Shown: positions 1-5,145 of the stretch, piece by piece
Position numbering within the stretch: position 1 is the stretch's first letter
Layout of the letters: each line of letters begins with the position of its first letter
Assembly (NCBI GenBank): GCA_027008885.1
Contig: JALVDQ010000037.1
Coordinates: 1 to 5,145 of the forward strand
Source: Thiotrichaceae bacterium
GTDB lineage: Bacteria > Pseudomonadota > Gammaproteobacteria > Thiotrichales > Thiotrichaceae
Length of the DNA stretch: 5,145 bases
Direction: 5' to 3'
Notes under the pieces: generated by a model
Told to the model about the DNA's origin: nothing
The model's input: only the letters and a program-made list of their open reading frames with translations
The model's database searches: none
Program-made: the position numbers and the translations under genes

Positions 1-70
1 AGGGGGGGTGGGTAGATAATCATTTTTAATGAATTATCAGTTGCTTACAGTTGATTGAAGCCAGCGTGCT

Positions 71-1213
71 TTATACAAACGGTATGGGTCTAAATTGAGC
101 AGCCCAGGGGTTGGGTCTGCGCCACCAGCGTTGTGCTACGGTGGCATATAATGCCCTGAAGTCGGTGGTGTAGACCAGATCGCCGTCGTATAAATCATCT
201 GGTTTCAGGCTGGGCTGTTTGCCGTAGATACTGCCACGCACGCGTCCACCCAGTACAAAGTGAGGTGCAGCTGAACCATGATCGGTGCCGGCACTTTTGT
301 TTTCAGCTACGCGCCGACCAAATTCGGAGTAGGTCATGACCAGTATATTATTCCACATGCCTGCCCGTTTCATGGCGTCGGTAAATGCTTTCAGACCGCC
401 ACCGAGGTGATGCATCAGGTTGTTATGCTGATCAACCTGGGAGGCGTGCGTGTCAAAACCTTCCAGCGTGACCTTGTATACGGGCGTGTTCATGCCGTTG
501 ATAATCATTTGTGTGACCAGCGCCAGTTTGCGCCCAAAACGACTGGTTGGAAAGCGTACCGGAGATTTTCTGCCCCGATACACGCGCCCCAGTTCACTGG
601 CAGCCGCATTAATCTGGTCTTGCACACTCAGCATATGTGCCAGTGAGGAATTTCTTGGCTTGTAATGCTGCTTGTTGAGGTATTTGGTTTGTCTGAGGAA
701 AGTTGCCGGATCTTCCATGGCTACGGCAGAACAACCCTTGCCGCCCATGGGTCCAAGGTTATTGTCGCCCAGCACAATGCCATTCACCTGATGTGGTGAT
801 GCCGGTAGCACCTTGGTTAGCCAGCCCTGGCTGTCATTGTTGTCCGGGGATGCGGATTCCCAAATATCAATGGAGTGAAAATGTGAACGGCTGGGCTTGT
901 CATAGCCAACACCCTGAATCCATGCCATGTGTCCTTCTTTCCAGAGCGGTAAAATCTCTTTTAGGTAGGGATTCATAGCCATATCATTTTTTAGCGGAAT
1001 GCCGTTTTTTACGCTTAATTTGGGTCTTGCGCGGTGATAATCATCATCACGAAAGGGAATGAGTGTATTTAGCCCGTCGTTGCCACCTTTTAATTCAACC
1101 AGTAAAACAATTTGCCCGGGGCGATGGTTTTTGCCGGCAGCAAACAGCATTTCTGGTGCCATTCCAGCCAGAGGAATGAGGCTGGAGTATTGTAAAAAAT
1201 CACGTCTGTTCAT
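71..1213 (-). CDS. DUF1501 family protein with twin-arginine-type signal
   Basis: The 380-residue product matches the DUF1501 family (PF07394) along its whole length. The N-terminus carries a twin-arginine-type motif (NRRDFLQ, residues 2-8), then a modestly hydrophobic stretch ending near LFAAG (23-27), so export by Tat is likely, although a glutamate at 21 makes the hydrophobic core weak. Family blocks seen in order: LKGGNDGLNT (41-50), SRSHFHSIDIWE (108-119), GFDTHASQ (252-259), SEFGRR (296-301), GTDHGSAAP (309-317) and DGDLVYTTDFR (343-353). DUF1501 is grouped with the alkaline phosphatase/sulfatase-like superfamily; that the Asp/His pairs in GFDTH and GTDHG bind metal is inference. No substrate is known to me. 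The gene is second in an operon with the DUF1800 gene, 11 bases downstream of its stop, the usual order for this pair. It looks intact. Family assignment is firm, function open. Confidence 0.93.
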   Translation of the reverse strand: MNRRDFLQYSSLIPLAGMAPEMLFAAGKNHRPGQIVLLVELKGGNDGLNTLIPFRDDDYHRARPKLSVKNGIPLKNDMAMNPYLKEILPLWKEGHMAWIQGVGYDKPSRSHFHSIDIWESASPDNNDSQGWLTKVLPASPHQVNGIVLGDNNLGPMGGKGCSAVAMEDPATFLRQTKYLNKQHYKPRNSSLAHMLSVQDQINAAASELGRVYRGRKSPVRFPTSRFGRKLALVTQMIINGMNTPVYKVTLEGFDTHASQVDQHNNLMHHLGGGLKAFTDAMKRAGMWNNILVMTYSEFGRRVAENKSAGTDHGSAAPHFVLGGRVRGSIYGKQPSLKPDDLYDGDLVYTTDFRALYATVAQRWWRRPNPWAAQFRPIPFV

Positions 1214-1222
1214 ATTGATAAG

Positions 1223-1227
1223 CCCTA
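1223..1227 (-). promoter_or_regulatory. Ribosome binding site of the DUF1501 gene, fused with upstream stop codon
   Basis: On the minus strand this reads TAGGG. The TAG (1225-1227) is the stop codon of the DUF1800 gene, and the same bases form the AGGG Shine-Dalgarno core, 9 nt ahead of the DUF1501 start codon at 1211-1213. Ribosomes finishing the first gene stop on the binding site of the second, which suggests translational coupling (inference). Confidence 0.6.
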
Positions 1228-2514
1228 CTTTAACTGAAAAACGGGATCAAGTACGAGTGCCCGAATCATTCTTAATTTGCCCGGCGTGGTGGGTAACGCC
1301 AATGCGGGAGAAAATGGCAGAAGCCACTTGATCACATTGGAGCCACTGGTTTTTGGCAGATAAGACTGCACTCTCGCCGAGGCTCTGCTATGCCGCGTCA
1401 GTTTTGTGAGGAAAGAGGTGCGGACCAGCATGGTCTGGGTATCAATCCAGGCAGTGCCCCCTTCCCAGCCTTTTACGGTAGGTGGATCAAACAGATCCTG
1501 CCCCAATAGTTGGGCAATATGTACCAGTTGTGTGTCCGAGAATTTCGGAAATGGCAATGTGCGTAGCGTTCCTACCAGCAGATCAACAGGTGATTTTGTC
1601 AGGGTGCCACGGTATTTTTTTGACCAGAATGCATCACTGTTAAGAATCTCGGAAAGCAGTGTTTTAATATCGTAATTTGATTCACGAAAACTGTTTGCCC
1701 ATTGTTCAATCAGCTCCTCTTCGGGGGGCATATCACTGACAAACTCTTTCCAGAATTTTCTGGTGATGAATTTTGCCGTTTGGGGCTTTTCCAGAATGAT
1801 GTCTATGATTTCATCACCTGTGAAAGAACCTTTTCTACCGAGAAAAGTAACCGTTTTGTTGTCATGCTTTTTTGGATCATAAACAAACACACCACGATTG
1901 CGATCAACTCCCCAGCCGGTAAAGGCAATAGCAGCAGCCTTGACGTCAGCCTCAGTGTAATTGCCTATGCCCAGAGTGAAAAGCTCCATCAATTCACGCG
2001 CAAAATTTTCGTTGGGACTACCCTTGACGTTTTTCGAGCCGTCCAGATAAACAAGCATGGCAGGGTCACGCGCGATCTCGTGCAATAACTTGCGAAAGTT
2101 ACCCATGGCATTTCGGCGTAAAAGCTGATTTTGCAGATACATGAGCCTGGGCTGGGCAACTTTATCCAGTGAAGAGGTAAAGTGATTGTGCCAGAACAGC
2201 GTCATGTGCTCATTAACGGGTGTTTTGGTGCGCAATAAATGGCGCATCCACCAGCGTTTGAGACGCTCTCCTTCTTTTATCATCATCATGTGAGCGCGTT
2301 GTTTGCCCTTGCCATTGTATTGACTCATGCGTGAAACGATTGCCCATGGGGTTAATCTGGGGAGAGGAGGAGTTTTGCTTGAGCCAGGCTTAAGCAAAAT
2401 ATTTACTGCTTCAGCCCGTGTTTTGCCTTCGAGTGCCTTTAAACCTCCCCATTCTGCTCCAAGAGCAGTGCGACCTACCAGGTGCCGCGTATCAGAGAAA
2501 CTAAGCCTTCCCAT
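1225..2514 (-). CDS. DUF1800 family protein
   Basis: The 429-residue product is a full-length DUF1800 protein (PF08811). Hallmark blocks in order: an N-terminal HLVGRTALG (11-19) in the place of the family's HLLNRAxFG, LFWHNHFTSS (106-115), the LLHEIARDPAMLVYLDG region (143-159), the signature NENFARELMELFTLG (168-182), AFTGW (197-201), a YDPKKHD segment (212-218), KSPVDLLVG (307-315) and GWEGGTAWIDTQ (349-360). No signal peptide is visible in this reading, which begins with MGRLSFSDTRH. The start is supported by AGGA on the minus strand (2521-2524), 6 nt upstream. It is the first gene of a two-gene operon with the DUF1501 gene. DUF1800 and DUF1501 genes travel together in many Proteobacteria and Planctomycetes, implying a shared task, but the reaction is not established to my knowledge. 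There is no sign of frameshift or truncation. Confidence 0.93.
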   Translation of the reverse strand: MGRLSFSDTRHLVGRTALGAEWGGLKALEGKTRAEAVNILLKPGSSKTPPLPRLTPWAIVSRMSQYNGKGKQRAHMMMIKEGERLKRWWMRHLLRTKTPVNEHMTLFWHNHFTSSLDKVAQPRLMYLQNQLLRRNAMGNFRKLLHEIARDPAMLVYLDGSKNVKGSPNENFARELMELFTLGIGNYTEADVKAAAIAFTGWGVDRNRGVFVYDPKKHDNKTVTFLGRKGSFTGDEIIDIILEKPQTAKFITRKFWKEFVSDMPPEEELIEQWANSFRESNYDIKTLLSEILNSDAFWSKKYRGTLTKSPVDLLVGTLRTLPFPKFSDTQLVHIAQLLGQDLFDPPTVKGWEGGTAWIDTQTMLVRTSFLTKLTRHSRASARVQSYLPKTSGSNVIKWLLPFSPALALPTTPGKLRMIRALVLDPVFQLK

Positions 2515-2686
2515 ATTTTTTCCTATCTATTTTCAATGCAATATTATTAGTATTGTGACGTTATCATTATTTATTTTTATTGGTGAAGTATGCGCTTGTC
2601 GTGCTGAAGTCAATCTGAACAGAAAAAAGCAAGCGTAAAAAACTGACAAGCGGCAGTGAGATACCGACAGTATACCCAAGCAAAGA
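2515..2686. other. AT-rich divergent intergenic region
   Basis: This stretch separates the minus-strand DUF1800/DUF1501 operon from the plus-strand small membrane gene and must hold the promoter of the operon and probably that of the small gene. The part next to the DUF1800 start (2515-2590) is strongly AT-rich. I found no pair of -35/-10 hexamers with good spacing on either strand. One imperfect dyad, CAATATTATTAGTATTG at 2539-2555 (arms CAATA/TATTG), lies about 25 bases upstream of the DUF1800 start and could be an operator, but the evidence is weak. Confidence 0.4.
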
Positions 2687-2698
2687 ATGGAATCAAGC

Positions 2699-3037
2699 AT
2701 GAAACTTAATCTGGATCAAAATGAGATTGATAAACTGGAGAATGTTCTCGAGAATTTCAAGCAAGACTGGGAGCAGCAACAGGCTGAGAGAGCAAAGCAG
2801 TGGCGCTTTAATTTTTTAACCTATTTGGCATTAGTATTGCTGATTTCAGTCATTCTGCCATCGTTATGGTGGTTGAATATCGTTGTTGTGGGCTATTTTG
2901 CCGGATCACTCTTCACTATGCTGCGCGGAAGAGTCAGAACCAACAAACAGATTATTGAACATCAAAAACAACTGCGCCTGATTCGTCTCCTGAGAAAGTT
3001 CGACGCCTCGCCTTATTCCGATTCCCAAAAACATTAA
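2699..3037 (+). CDS. Small two-helix membrane protein, family not recognised
   Basis: The product is 112 residues from the ATG at 2699, or 116 from an in-frame ATG at 2687. I prefer 2699 because GGA (2689-2691) lies 7 nt ahead of it, while nothing resembling a Shine-Dalgarno precedes 2687. Counting from 2699, residues 1-37 are polar and helix-forming (ending EQQQAERAKQWR). Two hydrophobic segments follow at about 39-55 (LTYLALVLLISVILPSL) and 59-75 (LNIVVVGYFAGSLFTML), separated by a very short turn containing WW. The tail is basic (RGRVRTNK, then RLIRLLRK). Arg/Lys flank both outer ends, so the expected topology is a hairpin with both ends in the cytoplasm (inference). The flanking helices could form a coiled coil. 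It stands alone, divergent from the DUF1800 operon and upstream of clpB. No function is proposed. Confidence 0.72.
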   Translation: MKLNLDQNEIDKLENVLENFKQDWEQQQAERAKQWRFNFLTYLALVLLISVILPSLWWLNIVVVGYFAGSLFTMLRGRVRTNKQIIEHQKQLRLIRLLRKFDASPYSDSQKH

Positions 3038-3038
3038 A

Positions 3039-3086
3039 TCTGTCTGGTGATAGTGAGCCTACTGCGGAAAAACTGAATCAGACAGA
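3039..3086 (+). terminator. Hairpin after the small membrane gene, weak terminator candidate
   Basis: TCTGTCTG (3039-3046) is the exact reverse complement of CAGACAGA (3079-3086). Adding a G-U and a T-A pair gives a 10-bp stem with a 28-nt loop, beginning one base after the TAA stop at 3035-3037. The bases after the stem (CTCCAGAATAAAAAC) are not T-rich, so this is not a classical intrinsic terminator. It may instead stabilise the 3' end of the message. Confidence 0.3.
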
Positions 3087-3141
3087 CTCCAGAATAAAAA
3101 CTTTACCCTACTCAAAGATGCACATATTCTCGGACAGACTC

Positions 3142-3148
3142 CTAATAA
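3142..3148 (+). repeat. Left copy of putative 7-bp target-site duplication
   Basis: CTAATAA, identical and in the same orientation as 3388-3394. It lies 4 bases outside the left terminal inverted repeat of the MITE-like element. Because the word is AT-rich and short, chance occurrence is possible, but its position on both sides is what transposition predicts. Confidence 0.5.
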
Positions 3149-3152
3149 TTCA

Positions 3153-3168
3153 AGTTTCGGAGTTCAAA
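3153..3168 (+). repeat. Left terminal inverted repeat (16 bp)
   Basis: AGTTTCGGAGTTCAAA, perfect reverse complement of 3369-3384. Pairing stops at the next bases on both sides apart from a weak TC/GA continuation if a one-base gap is allowed. Confidence 0.85.
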
Positions 3169-3174
3169 TCTATC

Positions 3175-3330
3175 GTTACGCAGAGGAACACAGAGATATT
3201 CGCAGAGAAGCACAGAGATTGTAAAGAAGGAAAGCAATTTACACCTCCTTCGTTTTGCACACTTTTGTTTGATACTTTTTATAATGACTCCGTGGTTCTC
3301 TGCGAAAAACTCTGCGACTCTCTACGTTAC
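3175..3330. repeat. Large imperfect inverted repeat built of CAGAG units
   Basis: The left arm (3175-3217) and the right arm (3288-3330) are 43 bases each and pair at 33 of 43 positions when the right arm is reverse-complemented; the loop is 70 bases. The left arm contains four CAGAG words starting at 3181, 3191, 3203 and 3213. The right arm has the complementary words (CTCCG, CTCTG, CTCTG, CTCTA, two of them degenerate) starting at 3288, 3298, 3310 and 3320. Both arms therefore have the same 10-12-10 spacing, close to one helical turn. The motif resembles the CGCAGAG/CTCTGCG-rich dispersed repeats seen between genes in many bacterial genomes. A transcript across it would fold into a long stem. 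It forms the body of the MITE-like element. Confidence 0.8.
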
Positions 3331-3368
3331 TTAAACTGAATGACTGGAATCAGTGTTTCTATATTGTT

Positions 3369-3384
3369 TTTGAACTCCGAAACT
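3369..3384 (-). repeat. Right terminal inverted repeat (16 bp)
   Basis: TTTGAACTCCGAAACT, perfect reverse complement of 3153-3168. The right side is asymmetric: 38 bases separate it from the inner inverted repeat, against 6 on the left. Confidence 0.85.
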
Positions 3385-3387
3385 GAG

Positions 3388-3394
3388 CTAATAA
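3388..3394 (+). repeat. Right copy of putative 7-bp target-site duplication
   Basis: CTAATAA in the same orientation as 3142-3148, 3 bases outside the right terminal inverted repeat. Confidence 0.5.
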
Positions 3395-3456
3395 AACTCA
3401 AAACAGTCATCCAAGTGACATTTATTCCGGTTAAGTTCGCATAATATGCCTACAAT

Positions 3457-3484
3457 CTTGAAACATGCGCGATAGACCGCATGT
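3457..3484 (+). promoter_or_regulatory. Sigma-32 (RpoH) heat-shock promoter of clpB
   Basis: CTTGAAA at 3457-3463 matches the sigma-32 -35 consensus exactly. CCGCATGT at 3477-3484 matches the -10 consensus CCCCATNT except at one base. The spacer is 13 bases, inside the normal range of 11-16. Transcription would start near 3490, giving a leader of roughly 160 nt before clpB. In enterobacteria clpB is a classical sigma-32 regulon member, so position and function agree. A TACAAT hexamer directly upstream (3451-3456) could be a housekeeping -10, but no good -35 partner is seen at 16-18 bases. Confidence 0.77.
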
Positions 3485-3489
3485 TAATA

Positions 3490-3651
3490 ACAATACAAAA
3501 AATGCTGAATTAAACTGAATCTGTGGTCAGGCTTCGGACACAGCGCCATGACAAGTGGCACGCTGGTTCACGGTGGTTATAGTGGCATAGTCAACAAACG
3601 CCAGGATTCAGGACAAAAAGTATTAAAAATTCAAATATTAGGTAGGTACAC
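3490..3651 (+). other. Long 5' leader of clpB with possible hairpins
   Basis: Between the predicted start of transcription and the clpB ATG are about 160 bases. Two small hairpins can be drawn: CTGT-G-GTC (3521-3528) against GACACAG (3537-3543), and GCGCCA (3543-3548) against TGG/CGC (3556-3558 and 3561-3563). They share base 3543, so both cannot form fully. The last 35 bases before the ribosome binding site are AT-rich and look unstructured, and I see no sequence able to mask the binding site, so an RNA thermometer is not supported. Confidence 0.4.
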
Positions 3652-3655
3652 ATGA
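3548..3655 (+). other. Possible upstream open reading frame overlapping the clpB start
   Basis: An ATG at 3548 opens a frame of 35 codons beginning MTSGTLVHGG and ending ILGRYT. Its TGA stop (3653-3655) overlaps the clpB ATG as ATGA, the classical arrangement of translationally coupled genes. The only Shine-Dalgarno-like bases are GGA at 3536-3538, 9 nt upstream, which is weak. The peptide resembles nothing I know. It may be a leader peptide or a chance open frame; chance is somewhat more likely. Confidence 0.2.
3640..3647 (+). promoter_or_regulatory. Ribosome binding site of clpB
   Basis: AGGTAGGT contains two AGG cores, 9 and 5 nt ahead of the ATG at 3652. It supports this start, which also aligns with the N-terminus of E. 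coli ClpB (MRxDxLTxKFQLAL). Confidence 0.65.
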
Positions 3656-5145
3656 GAACAGACAAATTAACCAGTAAATTCCAACTGGCTCTACAAGATG
3701 CACAATCGCTTGCTTTGGGCAAGGATCATCAGTTTATAGAGCCAGTTCACATTATGCTTGCGCTACTCGACCAGGAGGGCGGAAGCGCGCGCGGCTTGCT
3801 TACGCAGGCGGGCGTAAATGTCAATCTTTTGCGCTCACAGTTGGGTGAAGCTCTGGATCGTATGCCATCAGTATCCGGTGGTGATGCCGGCGATGTGCAT
3901 ATCTCCAACGATTCATCACGTTTATTAAACGTCACGGACAAGCTCGCACAAAAGCGCAATGACCAGTACATTTCATCAGAGTTATTCATTCTTGCCGCGC
4001 TTGAAGACAAGGGCGTGCTGGGTGATATTCTGAAAAAGAATGGCGCGACCAAAGCAGCCATTGAGCAAGCCATTGAATCCATGCGTGGAGGTCAAGCTGT
4101 GGATGATCCAAATGCTGAAGATCAGCGTGAAGCACTTAAAAAATACACCATCGACTTAACCGAACGTGCCGAGCAAGGCAAGATTGACCCCATTATCGGG
4201 CGTGATGAAGAAATCCGTCGCATGGTGCAGATATTACAGCGTCGTACCAAAAACAATCCGGTCATTATCGGTGAACCCGGTGTGGGCAAGACCGCACTGG
4301 TCGAAGGATTGGCGCAACGTATTGTCAACGGCGAAGTGCCTGACAGCGTCAAAGGCAAGCGCCTGCTGGCACTTGACCTTGCTGCCTTGCTTGCCGGTGC
4401 AAAATTCCGAGGTGATTTTGAAGAGCGTCTAAAAGCGGTATTAAATGATGTTGCCAAATCAGAAGGTAATATCATTATGTTTATTGATGAAATTCACACC
4501 ATGGTAGGTGCGGGTAAATCCGATGGCGCAATGGATGCCGGCAATATGCTCAAGCCTGCGCTGGCGCGTGGTGAACTGCATTGTGTGGGCGCGACTACGC
4601 TGGATGAGTATCGTCAATACATCGAAAAAGATGCCGCATTGGAACGCCGTTTCCAGAAAATCATTGTGGATGAGCCCACAGTAGAAGATACCGTTGCGAT
4701 TCTGCGTGGCTTAAAAGAGCGCTATGAGGCGCATCACGGTGTTGAGATTACCGACCCTGCGATTGTTGCCGCAGCGACACTGTCACATCGCTATATTACT
4801 GACCGTCAGTTGCCCGACAAGGCGATTGACCTGATTGATGAAGCGGCATCGCGTATTCGTCTTGAAATTGACTCAAAACCAGAGGCAATGGACAAGCTGG
4901 AGCGCAAGCTGATCCAATACAAAATCGAGCGTGAAGCACTGAAAAAAGAAGATGATGATGCTTCCAAGAAACGCCTCGCCGAGTTGCAGGAAAAAATTGA
5001 CAAGCTGGAAAAGGAATATTCTGATCTGGAAGAAATCTGGAAATCAGAAAAATCATCTGTGCAAGGCACGGCACACATCAAGGAAGAACTGGATCAGGCG
5101 CGTATCGAGCTGGAAACCGCCCATCGTGCGGGTGATTTGCAGCGC
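3652..5145 (+). CDS. clpB: ATP-dependent disaggregase ClpB, C-terminus beyond window
   Basis: ClpB is a cytoplasmic hexameric AAA+ chaperone that, with DnaK/DnaJ/GrpE, pulls polypeptides out of aggregates after heat stress. The window holds 498 codons of an expected total near 860, with no stop before the edge. Visible parts: the N-terminal Clp domain (about 1-148, starting [20 protein letters not shown]), a linker, and the first ATPase domain (about 161-405) with Walker A GEPGVGKT (207-214), pore loop GAKFRG (249-254), Walker B MFIDE (276-280, catalytic E280) and arginine fingers in LERRFQK (R332/R333). A sensor-2-like [12 protein letters not shown] follows (near 386-397). From about 410 the highly charged coiled-coil middle domain begins; this domain is typical of ClpB and absent or short in ClpA and ClpC. 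The sequence stops at the AHRAGDLQR motif, so the second ATPase domain is missing only because the window ends. Resemblance to E. coli ClpB is very high throughout. It is preceded by a sigma-32 promoter. Confidence 0.98.
   Translation, partial: MRTDKLTSKFQLALQDAQSLALGKDHQFIEPVHIMLALLDQEGGSARGLLTQAGVNVNLLRSQLGEALDRMPSVSGGDAGDVHISNDSSRLLNVTDKLAQKRNDQYISSELFILAALEDKGVLGDILKKNGATKAAIEQAIESMRGGQAVDDPNAEDQREALKKYTIDLTERAEQGKIDPIIGRDEEIRRMVQILQRRTKNNPVIIGEPGVGKTALVEGLAQRIVNGEVPDSVKGKRLLALDLAALLAGAKFRGDFEERLKAVLNDVAKSEGNIIMFIDEIHTMVGAGKSDGAMDAGNMLKPALARGELHCVGATTLDEYRQYIEKDAALERRFQKIIVDEPTVEDTVAILRGLKERYEAHHGVEITDPAIVAAATLSHRYITDRQLPDKAIDLIDEAASRIRLEIDSKPEAMDKLERKLIQYKIEREALKKEDDDASKKRLAELQEKIDKLEKEYSDLEEIWKSEKSSVQGTAHIKEELDQARIELETAHRAGDLQR
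4087..4101 (+). promoter_or_regulatory. clpB: Internal ribosome binding site and GTG start within clpB
   Basis: GGAGG (4087-4091) lies 7 nt ahead of an in-frame GTG (4099-4101, Val150), exactly between the N-terminal domain and the first ATPase domain. In E. coli an internal GTG at the equivalent position (codon 149) produces a shorter ClpB lacking the N-terminal domain. The same protein context (MRGGxxV) is kept here, so two ClpB isoforms are likely. The GGAGG also encodes the conserved Gly-Gly, so its retention could be due to protein constraint. Confidence 0.6.

Larger units (their letters stand above)
3149..3387. mobile_element. MITE-like element with terminal inverted repeats
   Basis: Two perfect 16-bp inverted repeats, AGTTTCGGAGTTCAAA at 3153-3168 and its reverse complement at 3369-3384, enclose about 200 bp without a plausible gene. 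Just outside them the same 7-bp word, CTAATAA, occurs in direct orientation at 3142-3148 and 3388-3394, as a target-site duplication would. Taking the bases between the duplications gives an element of 239 bp. Size, terminal repeats, duplication and lack of a transposase fit a miniature inverted-repeat transposable element moved by an enzyme encoded elsewhere (inference). Its interior is dominated by a second, larger inverted repeat. I do not recognise the terminal sequence as that of a named insertion-sequence family. It lies between the small membrane gene and the clpB promoter. Confidence 0.6.

Noticed and set aside
15..38. AT-rich inverted repeat (GATAATCAT / ATGAATTATC) downstream of the DUF1501 gene
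   Set aside because: The stem is nearly all A-T with a bulge, and on the minus strand it is followed by a C-rich run, not a T-tract, so an intrinsic terminator is not supported.
278..978. Plus-strand open frames opposite the DUF1501 gene
   Set aside because: They lie antisense to a gene with clear family motifs across this region; their proteins are rich in Cys, Pro, His and Trp and resemble nothing.
1406..2638. Plus-strand open frames opposite the DUF1800 gene and its upstream region
   Set aside because: They are antisense to a well-supported gene and the proteins show no domain-like pattern. The last one merely runs out of the gene into AT-rich intergenic DNA.
3175..3330. CRISPR-like short repeats
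   Set aside because: The repeated word is only 5-7 bases, the spacing is 10-12 bases, and the two groups are in opposite orientation, so this is an inverted repeat and not a repeat-spacer array.
3118..3339. Open frame of 73 codons, plus strand
   Set aside because: It runs through both arms of the inverted repeat, so its protein is simply a reading of the CAGAG/CTCTG repeats, and it has no Shine-Dalgarno or family resemblance.
3600..3651. RNA thermometer masking the clpB ribosome binding site
   Set aside because: I found no upstream segment complementary to AGGTAGGT within the leader, and the surrounding bases are AT-rich and open. The sigma-32 promoter already explains heat control.
3747..5081. 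Open frames on both strands overlapping clpB
   Set aside because: Serine/arginine- or proline-rich shadow frames of the clpB coding sequence; clpB motifs are continuous through the whole stretch.

Overview
The window looks like chromosomal DNA of a proteobacterium, most likely a gammaproteobacterium. The main support is the partial ClpB at the right end, which follows the Escherichia coli ClpB sequence almost motif for motif, together with a sigma-32-type heat-shock promoter in front of it. The species cannot be named from this sequence.

Layout: (1) Positions 71-2514, minus strand, hold a two-gene operon: a DUF1800 protein (upstream gene) followed 11 bases later by a DUF1501 protein with a twin-arginine-type signal. 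This is a widespread conserved gene pair, probably acting in or at the cell envelope, whose biochemical role I cannot state. (2) Positions 2515-2686 are an AT-rich divergent intergenic region. (3) About 2699-3037, plus strand, encodes a small protein with a two-helix membrane hairpin that I do not recognise. (4) Positions 3038-3651 contain no conventional gene but are full of structure. There is a hairpin just after the small gene's stop and a 239-bp MITE-like element with 16-bp perfect terminal inverted repeats and a 7-bp direct repeat (CTAATAA) on both sides. Inside that element is a large inverted repeat built of CAGAG units spaced 10-12-10. To its right are a close match to a sigma-32 promoter and a roughly 160-nt leader that could encode a 35-residue peptide whose stop overlaps the next start codon (ATGA). 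(5) From 3652 to the window end, plus strand, lies clpB, the Hsp104-type disaggregase, cut by the window edge inside its middle domain after 498 codons.

How the parts relate: the DUF1800/DUF1501 operon and clpB look functionally independent. clpB appears to be a stand-alone heat-shock gene. Its sequence also retains an internal Shine-Dalgarno plus GTG codon at residue 150, equivalent to the internal start that gives the short ClpB isoform in E. coli. The MITE-like element sits about 60 bp upstream of the heat-shock promoter, between the small membrane gene and clpB.

I found no RNA gene, CRISPR array, complete transposase gene or clearly new multi-gene system. The points most worth a second look are the MITE-like element and the clpB leader.
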